Source: JBCCMQ01 sp039179985 (GTDB lineage Bacteria > Pseudomonadota > Alphaproteobacteria > Rhodobacterales > Rhodobacteraceae). Taken from it: a stretch of DNA of 25,136 bases. The stretch lies in the NCBI GenBank assembly GCA_039179985.1, contig JBCDED010000054.1, positions 1 to 25,136 on the forward strand. The letters are read 5' to 3'. Made by a program: the position numbers and the translations under genes. Positions 15,204 to 23,229 of the stretch are shown here, piece by piece. The notes beneath the pieces are model-generated. The model made no database searches, was not told where the DNA came from, and was given only the letters and a program-made list of their open reading frames with translations. Positions within the stretch are counted from its first letter, which is position 1. Every line of letters begins with the position of its first letter.

Positions 15204-16367
15204 CTAACCGCCTGGCATCCGACCTTCCACCACCTCGGCGTACCACGAACAGCCAGCCGGGATCGCATCGTCGTTGAAGTTGTATTCCGGGTGATGAACC
15301 ATTGCCGTGTCGCCGTTGCCCACCAGGATGTAGGCCCCCGGCACGGCATTGGACATGAAGGAAAAGTCCTCACCGCCCATCACCAGCGGCGCGTGGTCCA
15401 CTGCGCCCGCCACCCGTATGGCTGCCTCGCGGGCATAGTCGGTTTCGGCCTCAGCGTTCACAGTAACAGGATAGTTGCGGTTGTAGTCAACGGTGGCCGT
15501 CGCCCCAAAGGCCTCGGCCGTTCGCGTCGCGATCCGCGTCAGATTTTCTTCGGTAAGATCCCGAACGCTTTCGTCGAGCGTGCGCACCGTGCCCTTCAGC
15601 GTGACCCGCTGCGGAATGACGTTGAACGCCGTGCTGGACGTCTCGAAACTGGTCACCGAGACCACCACCTGAGCGATCGGGTCCACGTTGCGGCTGGCGA
15701 TGGACTGAAGCGCGGTAACGATCTGTGCGGCGGTCAGCGTCGGATCGACCGTATCGTGCGGTTTGGCCGCGTGGCCGCCGTGACCCTCTACGATGATCTC
15801 GAAAAGGTCCGTTGCGGCAAAGAAGGGTCCGGTCCGTATGGCGAAGGTGCCGGTCTCACGGCCCGGCCAGTTGTGCATTCCGTAGACTTCCTGAATGCCG
15901 AAGCGCTCGATCAGCCCGTCTTCGACCATTTCCCGACCGCCGCCGCCGCCTTCTTCAGCGGGTTGGAAAATGACGATCGCGGTACCGTCGAAGTTCCGGG
16001 TTTCGGCCAGGTACCGCGCCGCACCAAGCAGCATCGCGGTGTGACCATCATGGCCGCAGGCATGCATGGCGCCAGGGGTTTTGGACGCATAGTCAAGACC
16101 CGTGGCTTCGTGGATCGGCAGAGCATCCATATCGGCCCGGAGGCCGACCACCCGGCCCGCCGTATCCCGCTTGCCCCGAATGACACCGACAACTCCGGTG
16201 CGCCCTATCCCCGTTACAACGTCGTCGCAGCCGAATTCCTTCAACTTATCGGCGACGAGCGCACTGGTTCGATGCGTGTCAAAAAGGATCTCCGGATTTT
16301 CATGGATGTCGCGGCGCCATGCCGTGATGTCGGAATGGAGTTCGGCGAACCGGTTTTTTACGGGCAT
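15204..16367 (-). CDS. M20-family amidohydrolase, hippurate hydrolase-like
   Basis: This 387-residue enzyme belongs to the M20 metallopeptidase group that includes hippurate hydrolase and N-acyl-L-amino acid amidohydrolases, which split an acyl group from an amino acid. Metal-binding and catalytic segments are in the expected order: GLRADMDALPI, MHACGHDGHTAM (Cys 104, His 106), FQPAEEGGGGG with the catalytic Glu pair at 138-139, YGMHNWPG (His 165), and the C-terminal VHHPEYNFNDDAI. The dimerisation domain lies in the middle (VEGHGGHAAKPHDTVDP). The ATG at 16367 has AGGAAA upstream and gives the family N-terminus; the longer frame runs back into the MarR gene. It lies 40 bases after the MarR-like gene, in the same direction, so the two are probably one operon. 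The acyl substrate is unknown. Confidence 0.93.
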   Translation of the reverse strand: MPVKNRFAELHSDITAWRRDIHENPEILFDTHRTSALVADKLKEFGCDDVVTGIGRTGVVGVIRGKRDTAGRVVGLRADMDALPIHEATGLDYASKTPGAMHACGHDGHTAMLLGAARYLAETRNFDGTAIVIFQPAEEGGGGGREMVEDGLIERFGIQEVYGMHNWPGRETGTFAIRTGPFFAATDLFEIIVEGHGGHAAKPHDTVDPTLTAAQIVTALQSIASRNVDPIAQVVVSVTSFETSSTAFNVIPQRVTLKGTVRTLDESVRDLTEENLTRIATRTAEAFGATATVDYNRNYPVTVNAEAETDYAREAAIRVAGAVDHAPLVMGGEDFSFMSNAVPGAYILVGNGDTAMVHHPEYNFNDDAIPAGCSWYAEVVEGRMPGG

Positions 16368-16407
16368 GGGTTTCCTGTTCTCTCTTCGAACGGAACCGTC
16401 CCGTCCG

Positions 16408-16863
16408 TTAGAGAGATTTAGTGTTCTCCAGGAAGCGTGCCAAGTCCTCGCGCATTCGCTCGAACTGATCGCGTCCAAGGAGTTCGATGAATTCCTTGTC
16501 CGTGCGCTTCAGCGCCTCGACGATCCTGTAAAGAAGCGCGACGCCTTCGCTCGTGGGCCGGGCAAGCTTGGCGCGTCCGTCCTCTGCGTCGGGCTCGACA
16601 GTCACAAGACCGCGGCGCGAAAGAGTATCCAGATACCGTCCGAACGTCGCAAGATCAATCTTACAGGCATCCGCATAATAGGTCTGACGGCGGCCTGGCT
16701 GTTCGACGATCACCCACAACACGGTAGCCAGGGGCGCTGGCAACGTGAATTCAGACAACGGGTCGCGGAGAATACCCTGAATCTGCCGGTAGGCAATCGA
16801 CAGCATGGATCCGAACGGCATTTCGGTGAAGTCGATGGCTTCTTTCTTCAACACCTGCTCCAT
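16408..16863 (-). CDS. MarR-family transcriptional regulator
   Basis: The 151-residue protein has the layout of a MarR-type winged-helix regulator: N-terminal helices for dimerisation, a helix-turn-helix around YYADACKIDLATFGRYLDTL, then the wing RRGLVTVEPDAEDGRAKLAR with the conserved Asp-Gly-Arg pattern, and a long C-terminal dimer helix. These proteins usually repress their own operon and release DNA on binding a small aromatic or acid ligand. The ATG at 16863 is preceded by GAGGGG with suitable spacing. It lies directly upstream of the amidohydrolase gene, which it probably controls. A near-palindrome 68 bases upstream is a candidate binding site. Confidence 0.88.
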   Translation of the reverse strand: MEQVLKKEAIDFTEMPFGSMLSIAYRQIQGILRDPLSEFTLPAPLATVLWVIVEQPGRRQTYYADACKIDLATFGRYLDTLSRRGLVTVEPDAEDGRAKLARPTSEGVALLYRIVEALKRTDKEFIELLGRDQFERMREDLARFLENTKSL

Positions 16864-16930
16864 CCCTGGTCCCCTCTTGTATTCATTTAGGCATCTTCCC
16901 TCAATCGTTCCCCGATGGTGCAAAAATTAA

Positions 16931-16944
16931 GGTCGCATGCAACC
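16931..16944. promoter_or_regulatory. Near-palindrome, candidate MarR operator
   Basis: GGTCGCATGCAACC is a 14-bp inverted repeat with one mismatched pair, centred on GCATGC, in the 153-bp space upstream of the MarR gene. MarR proteins commonly bind 16-20 bp palindromes near their own promoter. The rest of the interval (16864-17016) is A/T-richer than its surroundings, as expected of a promoter, but I could not fix clear -35/-10 boxes. Confidence 0.4.
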
Positions 16945-17016
16945 ACTCATTGACTGGGAAAGCCGAAAAATTGGACAAAACAGCACAAAAATCCGCCCGT
17001 TCAGCCCCAAAAAGGG

Positions 17017-18177
17017 TCATTTCAGCCGTTCAACGAGCTTTTCCATGAATTTCAGCCCCGCTTCAAATTGTTCGGTTGCGAGGTATTCGTTGGGTTGGTG
17101 GGCCTGCGCAATGTCCCCCGGCCCGCATATCACGGCCGAATATCCGCGGTCCTGAAAATGTCCTGCTTCGGTGCCATAGCTCACAACATGGGTGCCGTTG
17201 TCCCCTGTGATCCGCCGCGCCGTAGCCTCTGCCAGGCCGTCGGTTTCCGGACGCAGTCCCGGCACATCGAACCGCGGTGTCACCGTGATCCCTGCGTCGG
17301 GATGGACGGCAGACATTTCGGCATCGAGGTGCGCAACCTCTTGCTGGAAAGCATCTTTCCAGTCCTCGGGGTTTTCGCCGGGCACAACGCGGAAATCTAC
17401 GCCGAAGTGACAATCCTTCGCGGTGATGTTGTGTGCCGTGCCGCCAGATATCTGACCCACATGCACCGTGGTCCAGGGCGGCTCAAAAAGGGCAGCCACC
17501 TCACCCGGCGTACGGACGCGGTTTTCGGCGTTCATGCGATTGGCCCATTCGATCAGACGCGCGCCCTCCATGATCGCCGACACACCCGTGTGCATCAGCG
17601 AGGAATGCACTTCGAAACCACGCATATGGACCATGAAGCCCAGACCCGCCTTGTGGCCTGTGACCGCCTTCATCATCGACGGCTCTCCCACAATCACAGA
17701 TTGAGCCTTGGGCAAATGTTCCAGCATCCTGTCAATCATCGGCGGGGCGCCAGTGCAGCCGATTTCTTCATCGTAGCTGAGAGCGATCTGTAGGGGCCGC
17801 GAGATACCGGCCTCAAGGGCCATGGGAACGGCCGCCAGCGCCAGTGCGTCGAACCCCTTCATATCACAGGTGCCACGGCCGTAAAGCCGTCCGTCGCGCT
17901 CGGTCACGGTGAAGGGGTCGGTGTCCCAGTCCTGCCCGTCAATCGGCACCACATCCGTGTGCCCCGACAAAACGATGCCGCCTTCCACCTCGGGGCCCAC
18001 GCTGGCAAAAAGCGCTGCTTTCGTACCGTCTTCGTTGGGCACCCGGGTCGATTTCACACCAAGGTCATCAAGATACCCCTCAACCCAGTCGATCAGATCA
18101 AGGTTGCTGTCTCGGCTGACCGTCGGAAACGCGACCAGCTTGTCAAGAATTGCGCGGGCTGTGGGCGTCTGGGTCAA
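17017..18177 (-). CDS. argE: Acetylornithine deacetylase-type M20 peptidase
   Basis: The 386-residue protein is of the ArgE/DapE branch of the M20 metallopeptidases, which release the acyl group from N-acetylornithine and similar compounds. Metal ligands and catalytic residues are in place: LSGHTDVVP (H73, D75), GRGTCDMKGFDAL (D105), LSYDEEIGCTGAPP (E137/E138) and the C-terminal GPGDIAQAHQPNEYL. The start is a TTG that overlaps the stop of the ATPase gene (TTGA) and has GGGGAG six bases upstream, so it is probably co-translated with the transporter ATPase. In many alphaproteobacteria arginine synthesis uses ArgJ, and this placement next to a peptide transporter suggests a catabolic deacylase. 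The name ArgE is thus by sequence, not by proven role. Confidence 0.85.
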   Translation of the reverse strand: MTQTPTARAILDKLVAFPTVSRDSNLDLIDWVEGYLDDLGVKSTRVPNEDGTKAALFASVGPEVEGGIVLSGHTDVVPIDGQDWDTDPFTVTERDGRLYGRGTCDMKGFDALALAAVPMALEAGISRPLQIALSYDEEIGCTGAPPMIDRMLEHLPKAQSVIVGEPSMMKAVTGHKAGLGFMVHMRGFEVHSSLMHTGVSAIMEGARLIEWANRMNAENRVRTPGEVAALFEPPWTTVHVGQISGGTAHNITAKDCHFGVDFRVVPGENPEDWKDAFQQEVAHLDAEMSAVHPDAGITVTPRFDVPGLRPETDGLAEATARRITGDNGTHVVSYGTEAGHFQDRGYSAVICGPGDIAQAHQPNEYLATEQFEAGLKFMEKLVERLK

Positions 18178-20039
18178 ATCTTGCTCCCCGATGGATAACG
18201 CGCATTGTGCGAGACCGTGTCGAGGATAAAATGGTCTGGCGCCACTTCGACATAGTGCGAGGGATCAGGCACATGGCCAACCGGGAAGACCGGTGAAGGA
18301 ATGGCCTTAAAGCTGACGTCGCCCTGGGTCTTGCGCTGGCGCGGATCCGCGATGGGTACGGCAGACATCAGCGTGCGGGTGTAGTCGTGCCAGGGCTGCT
18401 CGAAGACAGATTGGCGCGGCCCGATCTCTACGATCCGGCCCAGATACATCACCGCAACATGGTGGCTGACGCGCTCCACCACGGCCATGTCATGGCTGAT
18501 GAAGAGCATCGCAATGCCAAGGTCGGCCTGAAGCTCCATCAGCAGGTTCAGGACCTGCGCCTGAACCGACACATCGAGCGCGGAGACCGCTTCGTCCGCA
18601 ACGATCAGTTTCGGATTGAGCGCGAGCGCGCGGGCGATGGCAATCCGCTGCCGCTGGCCGCCAGACAGTTCGTGCGGAAAGCGACGCATGAAGCTGCGGG
18701 GCAGTTCCACCCGGTCAAAAAGTGTCGCGACGCGGTCCAGCAGATCCGGGCCGCGGGCGATGCCGTAGTTCCTGAGCGGCTCCGAAACCTGATCGACGAG
18801 CCGCACCTGGGGATTGAGACTGGCAAACGGATCCTGAAAGACCATCTGCATTTCGCGGCGCGCCCGGCGCAGGTCGCGGTCCGAAAGATCAAGGATCTCC
18901 GTACCTTCAATGCGGACGCTGCCGGACTGGGGCTCCACAAGGCGCAGGACCGAGCGGCCGGTGGAGGATTTACCGCAGCCTGACTCGCCCACCAGGCTCA
19001 GGGTTTCCCCGGCCTTCAGCTTGAAACTGACGTCTTCCACCGCGTGAACATTCGCCACGACGCGCCGCAACAGCCCTTTTCGCACAGGAAAGCGGGTCGT
19101 GAGATTGTTCACCTCCAGAAGAACGCGGTGCTCTTCCTCAGCAGTCCGGGCTATCTTCTGGGGCTCCGGCGCGCCCATGATCCGCATGGGTTCGGGGGCC
19201 GGTTTGCCGCGCATCTCGCCCAGCTTGGGTACCGCAGCGAGCAGCGCTTTGGTATAATCCTGGCGCGGGTTCTCGAAGATTTCGTAGACGGTCCCCTCTT
19301 CCACTTGAAGCCCACGGAACATGACACTCACCCGGTCGGCCATCTGGGCAACGACCGCCATGTCGTGGGTGATGAAGAGAACGGCGGTTCCGTGCTCGCG
19401 CTTCAGCCGGTCGATGAGCGCAAGGATTTCCGCCTGGATCGTGACGTCGAGAGCCGTTGTCGGCTCGTCGCAAATCAAGAGTTTCGGTTCGCAGGCCATG
19501 GCCATGGCGATCACCACGCGCTGCCGCATGCCGCCCGAAAGCTCGTGGGGGTACTGTTCGATCCGGCGCTCGGGCTCGGGGATACGCACGTCGCGCAGCA
19601 ACTCCATAGCCCGCGCACGCGCCGCCGAGTCCGACAGGCCCTTGTGAACCTTCAGGCCTTCGGTCAGCTGGCGCCCGACTGTAAACACCGGGTTCAGCGA
19701 AGTCATCGGTTCCTGGAAAATCATCCCGATGGCATTGCCGCGGATGGCCCGCATGGTCCTGTCATCGGCCTTCCCGAGATCGACGACCTGACCGTCGGGC
19801 AAATCCATGCGCAGCGAACCGCCGGCGATTTCGCCGCCACCGAACTCGACTAGTCGCATCATTGACAGAGCCGATACGGATTTTCCGGACCCGCTTTCGC
19901 CAACCACGCAGAGCGTTTCGCCCGGCATGATGCGGAACGACACGTCCTTCACACCGACTACAGTGCCGCCGCTTGTTTCAAATTCCACTCGCAGGTTCTG
20001 GACGTCGATCAGCGGATCGGTCGCAGCGGAGTCAAGCAT
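18174..20039 (-). CDS. Fused double ABC ATPase, dipeptide/oligopeptide type
   Basis: The 621-residue protein carries two complete ABC ATPase domains in one chain, equivalent to DppD plus DppF (as in GsiA). Domain 1 has Walker A GESGSGKS (47-54), signature LSGGMRQR and Walker B LLICDEPTTALD. Domain 2, after a linker near residue 300, has GESGCGKSS, LSGGQRQR and LIVADEAVSALD. The C-terminal tail resembles the extension found after oligopeptide ATPases. It would power the two permeases encoded on the other side of the control region. The ATG at 20039 is preferred to a TTG at 20054; neither has a strong ribosome-binding site. The gene is divergent from the binding-protein gene and coupled to the deacetylase gene downstream. 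Confidence 0.93.
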   Translation of the reverse strand: MLDSAATDPLIDVQNLRVEFETSGGTVVGVKDVSFRIMPGETLCVVGESGSGKSVSALSMMRLVEFGGGEIAGGSLRMDLPDGQVVDLGKADDRTMRAIRGNAIGMIFQEPMTSLNPVFTVGRQLTEGLKVHKGLSDSAARARAMELLRDVRIPEPERRIEQYPHELSGGMRQRVVIAMAMACEPKLLICDEPTTALDVTIQAEILALIDRLKREHGTAVLFITHDMAVVAQMADRVSVMFRGLQVEEGTVYEIFENPRQDYTKALLAAVPKLGEMRGKPAPEPMRIMGAPEPQKIARTAEEEHRVLLEVNNLTTRFPVRKGLLRRVVANVHAVEDVSFKLKAGETLSLVGESGCGKSSTGRSVLRLVEPQSGSVRIEGTEILDLSDRDLRRARREMQMVFQDPFASLNPQVRLVDQVSEPLRNYGIARGPDLLDRVATLFDRVELPRSFMRRFPHELSGGQRQRIAIARALALNPKLIVADEAVSALDVSVQAQVLNLLMELQADLGIAMLFISHDMAVVERVSHHVAVMYLGRIVEIGPRQSVFEQPWHDYTRTLMSAVPIADPRQRKTQGDVSFKAIPSPVFPVGHVPDPSHYVEVAPDHFILDTVSHNARYPSGSKI

Positions 20040-20149
20040 ATCGCGCGGTTCCAAAATACGGTTCAGGCTCCGGGCAGAGCAGCCGGCCCGGGTTCGTTCT
20101 AGCGTGCCAAGATCGCGGCGGGATGCAAGCAGTTTTCATTCACGAGTAC

Positions 20150-20163
20150 CTGCCGATCGGCAG
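20150..20163. promoter_or_regulatory. Perfect 14-bp palindrome, candidate operator
   Basis: CTGCCGATCGGCAG is its own reverse complement and lies in the middle of the divergent control region, about 110 bases from the ATPase start and 250 bases from the binding-protein start. Its position suits a regulator that controls both arms. No regulator gene of an obvious kind is adjacent; the MarR gene at 16408-16863 is a remote candidate only. Confidence 0.45.
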
Positions 20164-20316
20164 AGCGCCTGTTTTTCCATCGTTTCATACTCGAAAAAAC
20201 AAAGGCTTCGCGCCGCACGCTACGGCAGTGCTTGCATTGTGCGCAGCCTTCCCGCGATGATTGCCACATGAATCGCTGCTGCATCGCGACGTCTACGGCA
20301 TTTCGAAGCACTCGCC

Positions 20317-20376
20317 CGGGCAAACCTGCCCGCGCGGCGGGCTGCGGCGGTCAACTCATACCGGGTCAAACCCGGT
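20317..20376 (+). promoter_or_regulatory. Multi-hairpin leader of the binding-protein gene
   Basis: Three perfect stems can be drawn. CGGGCA/TGCCCG with a 4-base loop spans 20317-20332. GCCCGC/GCGGGC with a 3-base loop spans 20328-20342. ACCGGG/CCCGGT with a 5-base loop spans 20360-20376. The first two share bases 20328-20332 and therefore exclude each other, the arrangement of an attenuator or switch. The third ends 25 bases before the AAGGAG site. No known riboswitch class is recognised, and the function is inferred. Confidence 0.4.
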
Positions 20377-20413
20377 GGGCTCAGTCAAGAGCGCTTCCAA
20401 CAAGGAGACTACT

Positions 20414-22129
20414 ATGAAGCTTAAGACCCTTTTGATGGGCACCGCTGCTGCGGCCCTCGTCCCGATGGCCGTCCTTGCGGACGGACATGAAGGCGAGCGC
20501 GGCCGCGACGGCAACGTCAGTATCATCTACTGGCAGGCCCCTTCGATCCTGAACCCCTATCTTTCGGGCGGCACCAAGGACATCGAATCCGCGTCGATGA
20601 TCATCGAACCGCTGGCGCGGTACGATGCCGCAGGCAACCTGACGCCCTGGCTGGTGGACGAAGTGCCGACCGTCGCAAACGGCGGTGTTTCCGAGGATCT
20701 GACGTCGATCACCTGGAAGATCACACCAGGGATCGTCTGGTCGGATGGCTCGGCCTTCACCTCGGCGGACGTGAAGTTCACCTACGACTACTGCACCCAT
20801 CCCGAAGGTGGCTGCGCCCAGCTGACCAAGTACGAGAACGTCGAAAGTGTGGAAACGCCGGACGATCTGACTGTTGTGGTCAATTTCGCCAGCCCCACGC
20901 CGAACCCTTACGGTCCCTTTGTGGGCGGTGAAGCCCCGATTATCCAGGCCGCTCAGTTCGCCGACTGTCTCGGCGCCAAAGCGCCCGAGTGCACCGAGGC
21001 CAACTTCAACCCCATCGGCACCGGTCCGTTCAAGGTCGTGGAATTCCGCACCAACGACGTGATCACCATGGAGGCCAACGAAAACTACCGTGAAGACGGC
21101 AAGCCTGCCTTCGCGACCGTGACCTTCAAAGGCGGCGGCGACGCAACCGCGGCTGGCCGCGCCGTGATGGAAACCGGCGAATTCGACTACGCCTGGAACC
21201 TTCAGCTGGCGCCCGATGTCATTGCCAAGATGCAGGAAGGCGGCAAGGGCACGCCGATCGCCGGCTTCGGCCCGCTGGTCGAGCGCATCATGCTCAACAA
21301 CACCAACCCCGACCCCAGCCTTGGGCCCGACGAGCGTGCCGTGGTGAAGCCGCACCCCTTCCTCGGCGATCCTGCCGTCTACAAGGCCATGTCGCTCGCC
21401 ATCGACCGGCCGCTTCTTGTTGAGGTTGGCTATGGCCAGGCTGGCCGCGTGACCTGCAACTGGGTGCCCGCACCCGATATCTACGCCTCGACCTCGCTGT
21501 CGTGCGACACGCAGGACATTGATGCCGCCAACAAGATGCTCGACGATGCCGGCATCGTTGACACCGATGGCGACGGCGTCCGTGAAAAAGACGGTGTACC
21601 GCTCAAGATCCTCTACCAGACCTCCACGAACGCCGTGCGCCAGGACTTCCAGGCGCTGATCAAGGAATGGTGGAGCATGATCGGTATCGAAACCGAACTG
21701 CGCAACGTTGACGCTTCGGTCTTCTTCGGTGGTGACCCGGGCAGCCCGGACACGTTCCAGAAGTTCTACGCCGACGTCGAGATGTACGCCAACACGTTCA
21801 ACGGCACCGACCCACAGGCCTATCTCGGCAACCTTCTGTGCGACAAGATCCCGAGCCCCGCGTCGCAGTGGCAGGGCGAGAACATCAGCCGCGCCTGCAT
21901 CGACGGATATGATGAACTGCACGCGGAACTCAGCCAGACGGCTGATATCGAGAAGCGTGCAGAGATCGCCAAGAAGCTGAACGACATGGCTATCGAGAAC
22001 GGCGCCATGATTCCGCTGGTGCACCGTGGTCGTATCTCGGCCCATGCCAACAGCCTGGGCGGTGTCGAGCTCAATGTCTGGGACAGCGAACTCTGGAACG
22101 TCGCCAACTGGTACCGCATCGGCAACTGA
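20414..22129 (+). CDS. Periplasmic peptide-type substrate-binding protein (SBP family 5)
   Basis: The 571-residue protein is the periplasmic receptor of the transporter. MKLKTLLMGTAAAALVPMAV is a Sec signal peptide with cleavage near VLADG. The mature chain has the family-5 layout used for dipeptides, oligopeptides, nickel and opines: LNPYLSGGTKD and IIEPLARYD near the start, LTSITWKITPGIVWSDG, SADVKFTYDYC, and GTGPFKVVEF. A DTDGDGVREKDG loop of the calcium-binding type is common in this family. Cys residues in pairs (YCTHPEGGC, CLGAKAPEC) may form periplasmic disulfides. The ATG at 20414 has AAGGAG at the right distance. It heads the operon with two permeases and a dioxygenase. The ligand cannot be read from the sequence. 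Confidence 0.93.
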   Translation: MKLKTLLMGTAAAALVPMAVLADGHEGERGRDGNVSIIYWQAPSILNPYLSGGTKDIESASMIIEPLARYDAAGNLTPWLVDEVPTVANGGVSEDLTSITWKITPGIVWSDGSAFTSADVKFTYDYCTHPEGGCAQLTKYENVESVETPDDLTVVVNFASPTPNPYGPFVGGEAPIIQAAQFADCLGAKAPECTEANFNPIGTGPFKVVEFRTNDVITMEANENYREDGKPAFATVTFKGGGDATAAGRAVMETGEFDYAWNLQLAPDVIAKMQEGGKGTPIAGFGPLVERIMLNNTNPDPSLGPDERAVVKPHPFLGDPAVYKAMSLAIDRPLLVEVGYGQAGRVTCNWVPAPDIYASTSLSCDTQDIDAANKMLDDAGIVDTDGDGVREKDGVPLKILYQTSTNAVRQDFQALIKEWWSMIGIETELRNVDASVFFGGDPGSPDTFQKFYADVEMYANTFNGTDPQAYLGNLLCDKIPSPASQWQGENISRACIDGYDELHAELSQTADIEKRAEIAKKLNDMAIENGAMIPLVHRGRISAHANSLGGVELNVWDSELWNVANWYRIGN

Positions 22130-22141
22130 TGCCGGCATCTG

Positions 22142-22168
22142 GGCGCCCCGGGAACTTTCCGGGGCGCC
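22142..22168 (+). terminator. Strong hairpin between binding-protein and permease genes
   Basis: GGCGCCCCGG and CCGGGGCGCC form a perfect 10-bp GC stem with a 7-base loop (GAACTTT), 12 bases after the binding-protein stop. There is no T-run, so complete termination is unlikely. In binding-protein operons such hairpins usually protect the first gene's mRNA or lower expression of the permeases, so that the receptor is made in excess. Confidence 0.55.
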
Positions 22169-22221
22169 TGCCCTTTCGCCTCTCTTCGACAAAAAGCGTT
22201 CTCTCGGGGGCATACGCCTGA

Positions 22222-23229
22222 ATGCTGACCTATACGATCCGACGGCTGATCCTTGCCGTACCGACGCTGCTCTTGATCAGCCTCGTCATCTTCCTGCTTC
22301 TCGAACTCGCCCCGGGCGATCCCATGGCGCAGGTGCCGCTGACCGTCCCGGACGAAGTGAAACAGAAAATGCGCGAGGCCCTTGGCCTTGGTCAGCCTGT
22401 GCACATCCGGTTCGTCAAATGGCTTTACCAGTTCTTCGTCGTCGAACCGCTGGTCTTCACCGACTGGATGTTCGGCACCGCCTTCGCGGAAGGCCAGCAG
22501 CGCGTCATCTCATGGCAATCGCGCAGCCCCGTTATGGACATCGTGGTCGAACGTCTGCCCCAGACGCTCTGGGTTGTCGGCCTTGCCTATGTGGTTGGCG
22601 TGCTGATCGCCCTTCCTATCGGCATCATCTCCGCCTACCGGCAGTATTCGGTCTTCGATCAGGCGGGGACCTTCGTTGCTATGATCGGCTTTTCCGTACC
22701 GCCCTTCTTTACCGGTGTTCTGGTGATCGTGATCTTCTCGGTGCAACTGGGCTGGCTACCGTCCATCTATGACACAACGCTCAAGGTCACTGACTGGGAC
22801 AGCTTCAAGCTACAGCTACAGCAGATGATCATGCCGGTGATGGTACTGGCGCTACAGACCACCGCGCAGATCAGCCGTTTCATGCGCGCCTCGATGCTCG
22901 ATAACCTCGGGCAGGACTACGTGCGCACGGCACGCGCCAAGGGCTTGTCGGAGTGGACGGTCGTGATGGTCCATGTTCTGCGCAACTCGATGATCCCGGT
23001 CGTCACCGTCATTGCGCTTGGCATGCCCGCGATCTTCGGCGGCGCTATCATCACCGAACAGGTTTTCAAGGTGAACGGCATCGGCCAGCTTCTGATCACC
23101 GCCATTCAGGCCAATGACCTGCCGATGGTGCAGACGCTGACCTTCATTTTCGCGGTGCTCATTGTCGTCTTCAATCTGATTGCCGACATCCTGTACGGCA
23201 TCCTAGACCCGAGGATCCGCTATGACTGA
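22222..23229 (+). CDS. ABC transporter permease, DppB-like
   Basis: The 335-residue membrane protein is the first permease subunit of a peptide-type ABC importer. It starts with a membrane segment (RLILAVPTLLLISLVIFLLL), followed by a periplasmic stretch ending near residue 100, and then several further hydrophobic segments. The ATPase-docking EAA-like loop is VRTARAKGLSEWTVVMVHVL. The C-terminal end LNIADILYGILDPRIRYD type (here FNLIADILYGILDPRIRYD) is typical of the family. It follows the binding-protein gene after 92 bases holding a strong hairpin, and overlaps the next permease gene by eight bases. The partner ATPase is the divergent fused protein. Confidence 0.93.
   Translation: MLTYTIRRLILAVPTLLLISLVIFLLLELAPGDPMAQVPLTVPDEVKQKMREALGLGQPVHIRFVKWLYQFFVVEPLVFTDWMFGTAFAEGQQRVISWQSRSPVMDIVVERLPQTLWVVGLAYVVGVLIALPIGIISAYRQYSVFDQAGTFVAMIGFSVPPFFTGVLVIVIFSVQLGWLPSIYDTTLKVTDWDSFKLQLQQMIMPVMVLALQTTAQISRFMRASMLDNLGQDYVRTARAKGLSEWTVVMVHVLRNSMIPVVTVIALGMPAIFGGAIITEQVFKVNGIGQLLITAIQANDLPMVQTLTFIFAVLIVVFNLIADILYGILDPRIRYD

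Larger units (their letters stand above)
20040..20413. promoter_or_regulatory. 374-bp divergent control region of the transporter locus
   Basis: This is the only gene-free stretch above 300 bases inside the bacterial part. It must hold promoters for the ATPase gene (left) and the binding-protein gene (right). It contains a perfect 14-bp palindrome (20150-20163), an 8-bp inverted pair TGCAAGCA/TGCTTGCA about 100 bases apart (20124-20131 and 20229-20236), an A/T-richer part around 20170-20210, and a set of GC-rich hairpins (20317-20376) in the right-hand leader. A strong AAGGAG site precedes the binding-protein start. No coding frame in it looks real. Confidence 0.6.

Noticed and set aside
16987..17016. 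Terminator after the ArgE-like gene
   Set aside because: There are G/C and T runs on the minus strand here, but I could not draw a convincing stem directly followed by the T-run.
20360..20380. tRNA T-arm-like sequence in the leader
   Set aside because: CCGGG-TCAAA-CCCGG looks like a T-arm but the loop has five bases instead of seven and no acceptor, D or anticodon arms can be found, so neither a tRNA nor an attachment-site remnant is supported.
20381..22213. Long minus-strand open frame of 610 codons
   Set aside because: It is antisense to the binding-protein gene, which has a signal peptide, ribosome-binding site and family features.
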